From Apiotrichum sp. Y4204 (taxonomy: Eukaryota; Basidiomycota; Tremellomycetes; Trichosporonales; Trichosporonaceae), in contig JAMYHL010000026.1 in the NCBI GenBank assembly GCA_025531455.1, positions 248,001 through 312,000 on the forward strand: DNA of 64,000 nucleotides. The letters run 5' to 3'. Position numbers and translations under genes: made by a program. Of the stretch, positions 22,771 to 35,274 are shown in pieces. The stretch's first letter is position 1, and every line of letters begins with the position of its first letter. The notes below the pieces were generated by a model, which had not been told where the DNA came from, did no database searches, and was given only the letters and a program-made list of their open reading frames with translations.

Positions 22771-24383
22771 GAGAAGAGACAGGAGGGGATGTCTCAGGTC
22801 TGCGCCCCCTCCATACCGCCTCATCAGGGCTCGGCGATGCGGATTGCTCTGCGTCTCTGGGCCTCCGCTCTCTCTCCTGTGGGTCTTTGTGCCGTCCCGG
22901 ATCCTTGCCACCGTGCGGTCCCTGTACGCCCTGTGCAGCCTGTTCCCGATGTGGCCGATGCCACACGGTGCACACCCATGCCAAAGGACTGTTCGCGTTA
23001 CACATGCACGCGCAGTAAGGGCTTATTAGAGGGATTCAGAGAGCCCACCCTGCTCATATCTATTCGAGCATCCTCGCTGAAAGGCACCAGGTGCCGGAAA
23101 GCGGTATAGAAGCTGCGCAGGACAGTGGTACTTTGGCACTGTGGGCCTCGTCTTGGAATGCTTGGAACGCGTCGACACGAGACAGCTCAGACCCTGATAT
23201 TCTGGATTCGCTGGATCCTGGACTAACGCGGTGATCAAGGCACGAAAGGAGAGGATTCACGGGGGCAGATCGTTTTCTAAAAGGATAGCATTTCGGCGCG
23301 CGGCTGGTTTCAGATCTCCTCACTTTGCTGTTGTGGCATCCTGCTGCGTCTGCTGTGTCCTGCTGCGGGGGGCCGTGGTTTGTGGGGGGTCAATGGCGAT
23401 GGCATGGCCAAGCCGGCCAAGAACTTCCAAGCAACTCCTCTACTGCCCTGCACACGCTGCACGGTTGTGTTCGTCTTCTTTGCTCCTGCCCAGAATACTG
23501 TACTACATGGACGCGTCGACGCGTCGTGTGTGGGAAGCCATTCCTTTACCACAGTCTTAACAATTCGCCGCGCTACACAGACGCCTCCGGGCACAGCCTG
23601 ACAGCAGACCACAGGATTCCAACGTTCGGGCACTCGGACTCGCCGCTCGTGACTCGGCAACTCTCCACGCCAAGGCGGACGTCTCCACTGCGAATGTCTC
23701 CTCTCGGTCCTTTCGCGAATTCAGTAGCGGCCCGGAAGAACGGGTGGACCGCGGAGAATCCTCCCGGTCACACACAACCAACGCTTCTCTGAACGTTTTG
23801 CCTCCTATTTCGGGGGCTTTGTCCTCTCAACGGTGTAGTTGTGCATCGCTGCATACTCTGTAGGCACTGCAAGGCTGGAGGGCAGCGACCTGCGAGTTGC
23901 AATCATCCTCTCTCTTCACCTGGATCCTGTCAATGATAGACTGGATCGTTTGCGTGGATCAAAGATTGATTTGCGGACTGGCGGATCTACAGACCTCCGG
24001 ATCTGCTCCTCCGGCTCTGCGGGTCTCCGGATTTGCAGATCGTTTGATCCTCGTCAGAAGGAGAAGAAAGATTTAAGACATCAACTCAATCTGCACGGGT
24101 ATCAGTACTCTGCTCCTCCCACTCACTCGTATTAACATTGTCACATTCAACTTCGGGGCCAGGAAGTATATCAAGAGCCAACAACATCATCTCCGCAAGA
24201 TCACGCAGCTGGTGACTGACGATGTTTATTGGCGTGCTTAAACCCCCCGAACACATCAAATTCCTCTTCTGGGTTCACATTGTTGACGATGCTGACTCCC
24301 TTGCCAAGACTGAGAGTGAAGGTCTACGGAACATCCGCAAGACGATGTGGGCCGGAGTCTCGGAGTGCACTACACATCTATCA

Positions 24384-24580
24384 CTATCCTCGCCAACCCC
24401 AAGAGCCGCGACATCCGTTGCTACTGACGCAAGCTCCTGTTGTCAGCAAGGACAAGGGAGTGATGAGGATTCTATGGTCATTTGCCGCAACTCACCAGTG
24501 TAGCTACCGTAACAAATGGCCCCGTACGCCGCCGAGACCGAGGAATCAAGAGCGAGGACGCATATTGACTCGAACAGCAT
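24384..24580 (-). CDS. Possible small cysteine-rich secreted peptide (hypothetical, maybe decayed)
   Basis: Two exons (24496-24580 and 24384-24436) joined by a 59-nt intron with a strong GTGAGT donor and GCTGACAACAG acceptor give 45 residues. The first 18-20 residues resemble a signal peptide (M-L-F, V-L-A-L, S-S-V-S-A-A), although an internal Asp and Glu weaken it. The mature part is Gly/Ser-rich with three cysteines spaced C-x7-C-x5-C. That spacing resembles the front of small fungal secreted Cys-rich modules, which normally go on to G-x-C-P and a C-C pair; here the frame stops first. It may be a truncated copy or a chance frame. The quality of the splice sites is the main support. Confidence 0.35.
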
Positions 24581-27500
24581 AGTGGTTCGGATCTGACGAG
24601 AACTGTGAGATCTGCAGTAAGGGTGGTTCTCGAACTGTCGGTAGAGTGACATGCCCTATTGTATGTGTTCTGACTCCAAAGTTCCGATGTTCTGACCCAT
24701 CGCTCTCGTTCCGTTTATCCGCAGTATCCATTGTCCCTACTAAACGATCTGCGATCCACTGAGTCCCGAAAGCGTATACCGGCGTCCCTGACGACCACAA
24801 CTATCTTATGCCCACCTGATGGTTGTGGTCAGAGCTGCAGTAACTGCAACTTGGGCGGCGATCTGGGCCGCGGTCTGGAACATCGCAGGCCCTTGTCTGC
24901 TTTCTGAGCTAACAACGTTTTGGGCCACTCTGCTGTAGCGATACGGCAATCTACGTAGGGCGTGGTTGTCGCCGTTTTCAAGTACGAACACCGTTGCCAA
25001 CTTGATCATCTCATCTCCATCGATATCGTTCCGATGTTTCCGGTACCACGCACAGCAAGCATACTAAGGCTGCGGCCTGTTGCCATACTGTTGTTTTCTC
25101 ATTTTCCGACGATTAACCTAGTCGGCAACTGAACACTTTCCGGCACTACCATGAGCAGTAACGCAAACCGCTTCTACAGTGACTGTCTTGGCACATTGTA
25201 TGCGGCTAGCACAGCGCGATCACCTTCTTGTGGTCAGCTGTCTCCCAATTATTCCGCGCTTCCTTCCAGTCAGCAGCAGTACCGTGCAAAAAAATCAATG
25301 AGTCACTGTCGTCAGAGTAGAGTAGCAGACTTAGAAATCGAACCAAACATGTAAACGATGTCGTGGCTTCGACCTCGAGGACATTCACCGCGCAGCTTTT
25401 GAGCGAGCAGTGTTGGTGACTCTGCCCCACGAATAGCTGCGAGGTGAACGGCTCTCTCCAGAATTCGACGCAATGTTAGACGACACTTCCGCTTCAGTGT
25501 TCAGCAGCGCTCTTGGGTCCTACGGCTCCACATTATGGTCCAGCAGCCCCGCTCACTTCGGTGATGGCGGCTGCCCTTTGTCATGTGAAACGCCGTCCCC
25601 AGCCGAAAGGCCTCACCGTACTGTACACGAATCACGGAAGCTTCCTTGTCGAGTTGTCAGCGTGTCAGTGTGTATCCGCTATGGCACGGAGAGGGATTAG
25701 TTTGGTCACAACCATGAGCTCAGCAACGATCAGTTGAAAACTATGATACCGTTTACCCAAGCACAAGAAGCATCTGGTGTGTTGGCAGATTGTCGGGAAA
25801 CGGGCAGGGCAGGGCAGCCACTTAGGCCAAGGTCCTGCTTCTGGTGAGATTTATACTGGCGACGAGGCTGTTTGTGTACCGGGGAGGAGTAGGCTGGAAC
25901 AGATGATCGCGCTTGAGGGCTGTTCATAACAATTGTGATCTGGACGTTAACGTTGACCAGAATTGACAACAGAGGGCGACGTGTGAGTGCCTTTAATCAG
26001 TGCGAGGTTTCAATTTTAGCTTCTTCGTCTAACTGGAATCAGACGAGATGAACGGAGCTGGAGACGCTCGAAGGCTGTCGTCGGGCACAGCTGAGGCACC
26101 GTTCGCGCGCTGCTGGCAAAGGGATATCAAGCAGTGCGTTCTCCCTTGAGGCCGTGGCTGGTTCAAAACAAGAGCTAGCTGTGTCGGTACTTTCTGGTCA
26201 TGCCGTCCAGCAGCTCTCACTCGCCGTCGCTGCTCACAGACTTTGCGCGATGTCGAAAAGAAAATCTCGTCAGTACTTCAGTATCACGATGGCCTCGCAG
26301 TTGCGGTCGCGCGAGGGTGCGCGGGCACCCTGTCAAGAATCAGCTAAAGACGCGACTTTACTGGTCAATGGAGTGAGCAGCCGTCAGCGAGGGTTCAGAT
26401 ATCCTCAAGTGTAACATTCCAGAACCACGTCGGGTGTGCGACGATATCCCGTGTCAGGTCGCCATCAAGAGCGTCGTGTTAGCTGGTTGGCAAATTCGTA
26501 GAGCTTGCACTGGGTCATGTCCGTCAATCTCCGATATCGATGGGGTTTCCTTGGCGAGCGCTCCGGAGCTGGTAATCGCCCAGCGGCAAGAGGGCGGGTC
26601 TACCATGGTTTCTGTTTGTTTGTTGGGGTGGTGGGTGACACAGATATCAAATTGCACAAAGCTCGTTCATGTGGGGATGCAGAGCCGTCGCTCAAGTCAC
26701 GCGGTCACGTCGGTGGAGCGTGGAATCTCAAGATGATGTGGAGAAGGTGAAAAACTGTACTGTACATCAATGACGGTCAGATTGATGGATCTCAGTTGGA
26801 GGCCGTCGGCTTCGGAGTAGCGGAATGCATTGACGTCATTTATGACTCGAGCATGTGGACCAGCTCCACTTCATGTCACGAAGATACTCGAGTGCCTGAC
26901 AACACCAATGTCGTACTCGTCTCTGTATCGTTGGATACATGCGGCGCAAAAAATAGTACGCACATGGTGCACGTGAAGCCAAGACCAGCACGTGCTGGGG
27001 GTGTACACGATGGAGAGTATACTGTACATTTAGCTACACGATGTACAGCTGCCAGTCAGCTGAAACTGACGCTCCACGGCTCCACCTAGAACAGACCCCG
27101 AGGCGTCGTGTAGCTCACACGCCGCACAATAAGCGGGCGGGGCGCGCGGGCAGTCGGGCACGCAGGGCGGGGCGCGTTTCTCCTCCGTCGCCTCCGTTGG
27201 ACTGTTTCCTGGAGCCCGTCACACAGTTACAGGTGGAGCCGGTGGGGCGGGGTACTTACCAACCGGAAGGGAAGAGGGGGAGGGGTGCTGAGCGACACGA
27301 AGAGGGCTCTGTGGTTCTGGAGGTTCCGGACGGCGGCCTCGAACTGTCTGCCATGTCGCGAGGGGCCGCTTGTCGTTCCTACCGGTGATTATTACAATGT
27401 AGACCTGTATGCAAGTTGTTCCAAAGCTTGCTCGGTCTGCTCGAGCTTGACAGGGTGACAGTGGCGCATCACCCGCAGATTAGGACGGCGGCACCCTCTT

Positions 27501-30500
27501 CGCCAAGAAGGCTCTCGTCACACACTCTATAGATGATTGCACTTACAATTTATCTAGATCCTCAACAAGATAAGCTTTTTGCCTGCCTGTGAATATGAAA
27601 GTGCACTTGCAGCTCCCGGGGCAGTCAGGCCGTCCACATACGCTGCCGCCTTGGCACACAGTCCGACCCCGACTAGCCCTCAGCGCCTCGCGGATCCTAC
27701 CCTTGACTTGACGCTTCACGTCGCGCGCCCGAACGAGTGGTGTCACATCTCATCTGCTGTTATCTCGGATGCTCCTATGCGTGAACAAGGTGGAATCGGA
27801 TTTATCGGTAGGTGCAGGTCAGATCAGAGTGAGAAGGACGCCCGGTAACCTTTGCCGATGATTCAGTTAGTCAGGTGAGGAGACAGCCGTCTAGATGTTA
27901 TTGTTTACCAGCCACGCAGGACCGATGTCTTGCCTTTTCAGTGGGTAGTGTACAGAATACAAGTCCGCCGTCGGATACGACGCAAGTGGAGATGGGTGCG
28001 AGTAGGAGAAATGTAGAAATGCCTATACATAAATCCTGGACGCATACCAGGGATGACATGGAGGCCAAGACTGCTTAACCAGATCAGTAGCTTTGCTCAA
28101 AGGTTGAGGACGATTCGAGCCGGGTTCTTGCACGTCGTGCTTGATCACTCCCTGTAGGATCTTATAAGACTACAGGAAGCTGCCCCTTGAAGAACACTGG
28201 CGGTCCCAAGCCTCGTCTCCAGATCCAGCGGAAGGCGTCCGTATCCTGCCATGTGCTGACATGAGCCTCAACGTGGGGCGTCCGCGAGGCCGCCACAGAG
28301 GTACGGACCTAACCTCGAGGCATCCTGTACCTTCGAGACAGCGTGATGTGCGCCACGGACAGCCTGTGGCGGGTGCCAGGCCCCGTGGGATGAGCCTGCA
28401 CGATTCGCAGGTGCATGTCCTGGTGGCAGCCATGACTAGCCGAGATCGGGCGAGCACAATCTGTCCCGGATAAATTGCGCACTTTGCAGCGACCAGTAGC
28501 TTTGTTCGAGGCTGTCGTCAGAGTACCAGCGTTAGAGAGCTGAGGAGTCAGGCGGTCGTTGGAAGGCATGGAAGATCTTGGCTTCACCTCCCAGGCTGAG
28601 TGGCGCCACGCTTTGCACCGAGGGTGACTCTTGCTGGAATGCGATGGCTCACGCAGCATGCACCCATCTGCCTTACCTTCACAGTTCCATGCGTCTGGAT
28701 TCGGAATATTGTCGTCCTTCGTCATTGATCATCGACAGATCGCACCTGGCCCATCTCTTTCCCCCCCACCTAGCGCATCACGTTCCCCCGTCTGGCAACG
28801 GCGTTCACTGTTGCACTGCCCGTTCCGGCCCTAGTTTCTTCGGGTTATGTGATCCACTCGTATTGTTATTCTATCCATCCTCCTGCAGGGCAGCGACTTG
28901 GCATTCCTCAACACCCACTGATAAACTGGCCGCCTTCCGATTTGCCTGGACTGACCTCTGCGTGTGCTTGGCATTCTACGCCTCGTCCTGGTGGCGTTCC
29001 GGTGCGCCGTGGCCGGTACGTTCCTGTGTCAGGCGCATACAGGACATGACCCTCGCCAAAGTGTTGACGATCAGTAGAAATCAGCATTGCCCTCGGACGG
29101 CAGTCTCAGCGATCCGTACATGTGAGGTGAGACAGTTGGCAAGACACCCGACACATGCACAGCATGCACAGTACACAGTGCACATATCTCGCTGTCTGAG
29201 CCCATGGCGCGCACGGATCGTGGCGTTCACGAGCGCCGACGTCACCTGTGTACTGTACTTGTGTGCTCGCAGTCGAGGGCTGATGTCGACGGTGGTTGCC
29301 GAGGAGTGAAGAGTACCAAGAGTGGCTATACTGTATATCGCGGGTCGCAATTGCCCGCTGACACTGTACCTCAATAAGCGCTGTGTTTCCACTATCTCGC
29401 CATTTCTCCACTGGGCGCGCACACGACGCCGGGTCGATGGCGAGCGCGATCGCGCCATCGCGAAATCCGAGATACTCTCAGATGCCCTCAATACACTCAG
29501 ATACCCTCATATGCTCCACATCGCCCTGCGCGGTCGGAGATACGTTGACCGGTGGTCCAAATGCAGATGGCTGATCGGCGCGACATCTCGGTGTGGCCTG
29601 TGCCGGCTCTCCGGCCGACGGCGTGGCGGGCGATCTAGTGGCCAGTCGTGGTTACGTGACCGTGGGAACGGCGAGTGGACAGCAATGCGGCGCCGCAATG
29701 TGCGGAATCCGGTGGTATGCAGGTGCAGAGGAGGTATGCCGGAGCGCGTGATGCGTTGTATTGATCCGCAGATGCCACCGAGATCGAGCACGCCGCTTTC
29801 TACTCGCCATTCCAGACTCCGGGGACTGTGGGGAGTCACCGAACGGAAGGCGGACAATCCACCCGCACCGAAGACCCGCCACTAACTGGCCACTGGCCAC
29901 TGGGCACTGGCCGCCGAGACACGGCGGCACGATGGCTGCGTGTCCGTGTTATTGCTTCGATGTAGTTTCTCTCCTCACTCGTCCGGTGTATGCGCGGGCT
30001 ACTGTATCCGTCGTGCCGGGGAAACCGCCAGCATACCGCGGTTCCGGGTGCCTCTCTGGCAGGCACACATTAGTGCCCAGTCAACGATCCGTGGCACAGA
30101 AGACAAAGAATCTGGGAATAGCTGAACCTTGACATGGGAAGCGTCGATAAGAGTACAAGGCAAACCCAAACGGGGGGCAGAACGAATCGCAAGGCATGCA
30201 AAACATGGCGACAGGATAGACTTGACTGTGGGAGCGTAAATGCTGATCGATGGCAGTACGAGTACGAGGAGGACGAGATACGACAACCCATCGGCGAAGT
30301 AGATGGCAATGGTATAACAATGGCACAATAATAAACTAAGCTTTCAAACGACTTCCGGTTGAGGATGACTCTCGTTACCTGTTCCCAGCTGATCCAAAGA
30401 CACAATGGCACGGCCGTTGACGCGGTCCATACTCTGCACCGCCGGCTGCGGGATCGCTGGTCGAAGGTGGGCCGGTGCTGTCACCACCGTTGCCAACAGA

Positions 30501-33500
30501 GCCCGAGCCGTCTACCGATTTATGGAAGGTTCCTGCATCTCCGAATCAGATCGTTCCCACACATCCTAACAGGCGACTGCCGCCTGGCATTCCAGGCTAG
30601 CGGAATGCGCAGCTAGCGTCGACCGGGATATCCGGTGATTGAAGATAGGCTCGTCGTTGGTGAGCGCGGGGGAACTAATACCGACGTTTAGATTCTTGTC
30701 CTTGTAAGCCGCACAATCACGTCTGGTCTAAGGCTCTCTGCTCATGCGACAAACGCGCGGTTCACATGCCACCGAGACGGGGTGTCTTTAGGCCCCAGTT
30801 TATCCTGAATGTGGGCCTCCATTCACTGGCGGTCACTCGCTGCTCTTTGTCTTGCACGTTAGTGCTGTACCAACGTGAAGACCAGCCAGTTGATGGACTA
30901 TGACGCATAACTAAAGATTACTCCCTGTTTGTGGATAATGGCAGCGTCGACCACTTCGTGGCGGCATTGTCTGGTGGCAAGGCACGACCGATTCTCATCA
31001 GATATGAGGTCAGACCACACCGCCATCGAAAGGGCTGTCCTGTACACAACGTGGATTGTAAGGGTTAACGTGTATGGTACAGGGCTTGGGACAATGGTAT
31101 CGATACATGTTGTAATATTCTGTTCCCCCACAATCAGATATGTTCAGGAATGCAGGCGGAGGCTGGACCCCAGAACAGCGAGTCTGACGTCAAGTCCGAC
31201 GACCGCGTGCTGCCGAATCAGATGATCGGGGATGAGCCGTCCCGTTATCTTACTCGCGTCCGATGGGCAGCAAGTGATGCCATGATGCCCATGAATTTCG
31301 CGACTTCCGACGGGCAGCGGCGCTCGGTGTTCTCGGACAAGTCGGTCATGGCCGCCAACGCCAGAGTTAGACATTGCGATGGCACATGTCAGTATTCATG
31401 ATTCACCGTGGCGGCCACCTGCCAGCCGAGGCAGTAGGCCCAAAGCAAGCTGCGCCTCTGGGAACTGGAAACTCCCCACCGAGTCCGCGTGATACCCAGA
31501 CCGAAACTCTGATCGCACAAAGCCAATTCAAGAAGTCATGACCACCAGACGCCCGGTGACTTGTCCAGGAGCCAACTGAGCAAGATTCTTTACTCTCTCT
31601 CAGTCCTGTAAGTAGATGGAAACGAGACGGGAATGCAGGTTGCTTTAGAGACCTTTGATGTGATTGCCGCTAAACTAAACGAAGTGCATTCGGTTGAGAG
31701 GAGACCCTGGACGGTCGATCTTGTACCTAGGTAGCTCTGTGGAATCCTCACCACATGCGCTTCGCGCGCCTCTGGGTGCGCAATCTGATCGTGACCTCTG
31801 CATGGTTGAAGAATCACACACAAAAAATGCGCGCGACTGCAGAGTTTTGTGCCCCAGCTGAAAGCGTGATGACCGATTTTAGAGATACGTAACAACGGAG
31901 ATGGAAGACCTGGGTGGTGGTACACCCTGGCTCCTACTCCCTCCGTCCCTTTTGCCTCTCGTACCTCTCGTAAATGGCACGCCTCTAGTCCTCAAGCGGC
32001 GTGCGGCATGACAGCAACGCCCCGCAACCCGCGCAGCTCCTGCCGACATTCCTACCAGATCGACCCGGTTGCGAACGGCATAAATCCCCGGCCCCCGCTG
32101 GAGCACGAAACCCTGCACAAACAGTCGAGTATACAGAGTGACAGCTCCGGCACGAGCAACCGTTTCCGTTGCTGGTACTAGCGTACTCATGTTCATGTGC
32201 CTGGGTTGTTCCCCCTTTTGCCTCACCCCTTCGATGTGATCGTCGCCGACGGGAATCTCTCTGTTGCAATTCTGTGCTGCCAGGGAACGCCTGGAAACCC
32301 CCTACAATGTCTCCTGGCCTCCTGTTCCTCATGCTCTTCGCGATCGCAGCAAGGTTCGCACAGCAAGCGACGGTCTCGCGGGCAAAGCGACGGACCGTTG
32401 AGCTCGGGGGCTGTGTGGAGCTGGAACGTCGCCGTCGCCGTGAAGCATCAAACTGTCTCAAAGTCGAAACGGCGGGGAGAGCAGTGGCAAGCCGTGACTG
32501 TGCGATTGGGCGGCTGCGGCTGCAGCAGCGGCTGCGACTCCCATACGGAAAACACCAAACTGTCCTCCCGATGCCGGCTGCACCCCTGCCCAGCCCTCCC
32601 CAGTAGACCGCCTCACACCCCGAGACACCGAGGCATGTTCTCGGGATGGCGGTGTGGCAGGCATCCAGGCAAGCCAAATGCGCATGTGATGACAGCAGAG
32701 ATGGCGTCCACCTGCTAGATGCGGGGTTTCCTGTCGCGAAGAGCGGCATATGCTGACAATCCGCGCGGTAACGACGTATTAGTGGTCGATGGATGCAACA
32801 CGTTTGGTGATCATTAACAGAGGAGAGAGCACGTACCAACTCTTGGACCGTTACCGAGGCCCAGGCGCGTCGATGCTAACCGCCGTTCCAGAAATGCAGA
32901 TTGCAGGTGCCAAGGTGCCAAGGTGGCGAGGACATCCGTGCAAGGGGGAACTGACACGTCCCACTGGCCAGAACTGAAAAGCCACTCGTATCAGCTGTTC
33001 CGCTCCTGTCCGCCACCTGCCGCAGTTCGACATGGAGCTGCTGCATTCAGATGGCGAGACGGAGATGATTGCGGGGTTCGATAACTCAATAGATCCAGAG
33101 ACACGCATTTGATTGGTATCTCCCCCGTCTCATTCGGGCAGCTGCGCGGTGGCCAAGCCATATGACCGATATCCCGCGCAAAGGAGATGCAAACTGAAAT
33201 GGCTATTTCTGCGGACGTGCACAAGCAAGAGCGCGGAGTGGGTCGATCCTCGGCACTTCCCAAGCCTCTGACGTTGACCAGGATCTTGTACAAGTAGTGG
33301 CGTGGCAACCTGCTTCTTTCAGACATTCCGGGAGGGCAGCGGAGCGCGGAGCCAGAGGAGAGCCCAGGGAGGGCCGGGAGGGCCAGGAGAGAGCCAGGAG
33401 AGTCAGGACCTGTAACACCTCTCCCGGTAGGAAGCGGCATGTCCGGCATGCGACATCACTCATCCCAACCGGTCAACCGGCACGCACTAGCGAGCTGCTG

Positions 33501-34212
33501 GAACCAAGGTCGGTATCCTGAATGGAGCTGTGGGGATCTGGGAAGAGGGGCGATAGCGCAATCCCCTGGGTTATGCACGGACACGGCCCGAAGCTCAGCG
33601 ACGGCTAGGTACACGTACAAGGCCTTCTGGGTCTGATACTAGGGTTTTTGTCCTGAACTACTCTGCATGTTCTGCGTCACACCTGTCCGGCCTCTGGCAA
33701 GCATGGCAAGGGCGGCAAATGCACAAATGGTAGTACCAAGAACCTAAGAAACCAAAAAAAAAGGAGGCAGTAAAAATGGATCACCTAACGAGGCATCTGA
33801 TCATCTGCCCATGCCGATAGGGCAACTGTGCGAGTTGCCCGTCTCGATGCACATGTGCAGCTCTGAGTATCAGCTGGCAGCCGGTGGCATGTCTTACATC
33901 GCCACCATTTTCGCCTGCTGTCCAACGGCCCATATCCGATATCCAATTCAGCCATCGTTGAAACGCCTCGCTCACCCGTTGCGACTACGGATCCTTGCGA
34001 CGGCCGCTCCGGTGTGGAGGACGTTATATACATTGAGAATGCTTTGTTGCGACAATTCAGACAGGTCAGACAGGCCATCCTCCTCCAAAATCACCAGGCC
34101 ACCAGGCCAATCGCACGGCCAAGTAAACTGTCTTTCGCGCCCCCAAACGACCTTTTCCGAGTCTGAAGCCTGAAGCGCCGCCGCCTCCTCTGGCCGCCTC
34201 CCCCTGTCAACG

Positions 34213-34262
34213 CTTTTTTTCTTTTATTTTTTTTTTTTCTTTACTCATTTTTTTTTTTTTCT
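34213..34262. repeat. T-rich homopolymer tracts
   Basis: Runs of 7, 14 and 13 T separated by a few bases, about 1 kb upstream of the RhoGEF start. They mark the left edge of its promoter. Such tracts are common nucleosome-excluding promoter elements in fungi; that role is inferred here. Confidence 0.85.
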
Positions 34263-35274
34263 TGTTGCTGTCCCTGGGACGACCCTGGCCCGCGGACCTG
34301 TCATTTACGCTACGATCGCCCCCTCGGTGAAAGCCTTTTCTCAAGAGGCAAAAGGACGGCAGTGGCGCAGTCGGCCAGAGCGAACAGAAGAACAGCACCA
34401 GAGGGAACAGCGACATCTCACACACACAACCACCAAAGGGTTCATCTTTTTCCTTCACAAAGGGGTAGCGAGGGTGTTCATGCCGGTTCACGTCCCCTTA
34501 TACCACGAAGCGTCACATCCTCAAACCCTCCGACCAGTGACCCTTCTCACATCAGCAGCTACCCTCTCGTTCCGCAGCCGCCTGCCGCAAGGTGACGATA
34601 TTGGTGAGTGCGACTCTTGAAGCGATGCGAGGTGTGGCTGCTCCCTACCTCGAAAGACTGGGCAGCAACATTTCCCTTATGGAAACACCCTTTGCATGCT
34701 GTTGTTGCAGTTGTATTGTCTACCACTCTCTTTACTTCTGCTGACTGATCGTTAGTAGTGTTATATCCCATTCCATCACCGTTGTTGAAGATCGCGACGA
34801 CGTGTTGTGATCGCCAAGAAACGACGATCGCACCGAACAGATCAGCCCGAGATCGCCATCGCGGAAATATCATCGACGCGGCCATCAACAGCACCACCAG
34901 AATCGCCTTCGGATCTCTGATATCGGTTCTCTGATCAAGACGCAAAAAATACACGATACCCACACACACGCACACACATCCTGTTCAGCACGTCCGCTTC
35001 CGCCTCCCCACATCTTGTCCGTCCGTGAAGCATTCCGTACATTGCAAAAGCCATTTGGCCTGCAGCAGCACACAACATCGGTAAGACATTCCCATCAGTC
35101 ACCACGCCTCGCACTGAAAGTGCGGTACGCCTCTGCGATCTATCTCTGACACAATCAGTAGATAGTTGTCATCATCGTTCTTCCCACTGCCCGACATCCC
35201 TCTCTCTCTCGCTCGCAGTCTCTATCTCCTCGACAGCGATCATCTACTCGCTGCGCCCGACCACCCAGGTCGAT
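34263..35274 (+). promoter_or_regulatory. Promoter and spliced 5' leader of the RhoGEF gene
   Basis: The kilobase before the RhoGEF ATG is C/T- and CA-rich and holds two good intron-like units outside the coding frame. One starts with GTGAGT at 34604 and could end at TTAG 34755, with CTGACTGATC before it. The other starts with GTAAGA at 35081 and ends at 35158 with CTCTGACACAATCAG. A long leader with one or two introns is therefore likely. No coding frame was recognised. Confidence 0.5.

Larger units (their letters stand above)
22259..34200. other. About 12-kb gene-poor region
   Basis: Between the CRH start and the RhoGEF leader no gene with a recognisable domain could be found on either strand. 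Both edges act as promoters. Inside are many short frames with ordinary stop density, a TG microsatellite at 22751-22770, a possible two-exon small cysteine-rich peptide gene at 24384-24580, and coding-like scraps at 24086-24256 (-), 25206-25470 (-), 26763-27089 (+) and 27543-27746 (-). An open minus-strand frame of 284 codons spans 31985-32839. No LTR, integrase, reverse transcriptase or transposase motif was seen. It may be a gene graveyard, a centromere-associated block, or a region of lineage-specific genes too divergent to read by eye. Confidence 0.6.

Noticed and set aside
28578..29309. 243-codon plus-strand frame in the gene-poor block
   Set aside because: Starts at a TTG, translation is Cys/Ser/His-rich without domain or splice pattern; probably chance.
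22259..35274. Retrotransposon or LTR nest
   Set aside because: No reverse transcriptase, integrase, protease or transposase motif and no pair of long direct repeats was recognised by eye; short degraded pieces cannot be excluded.
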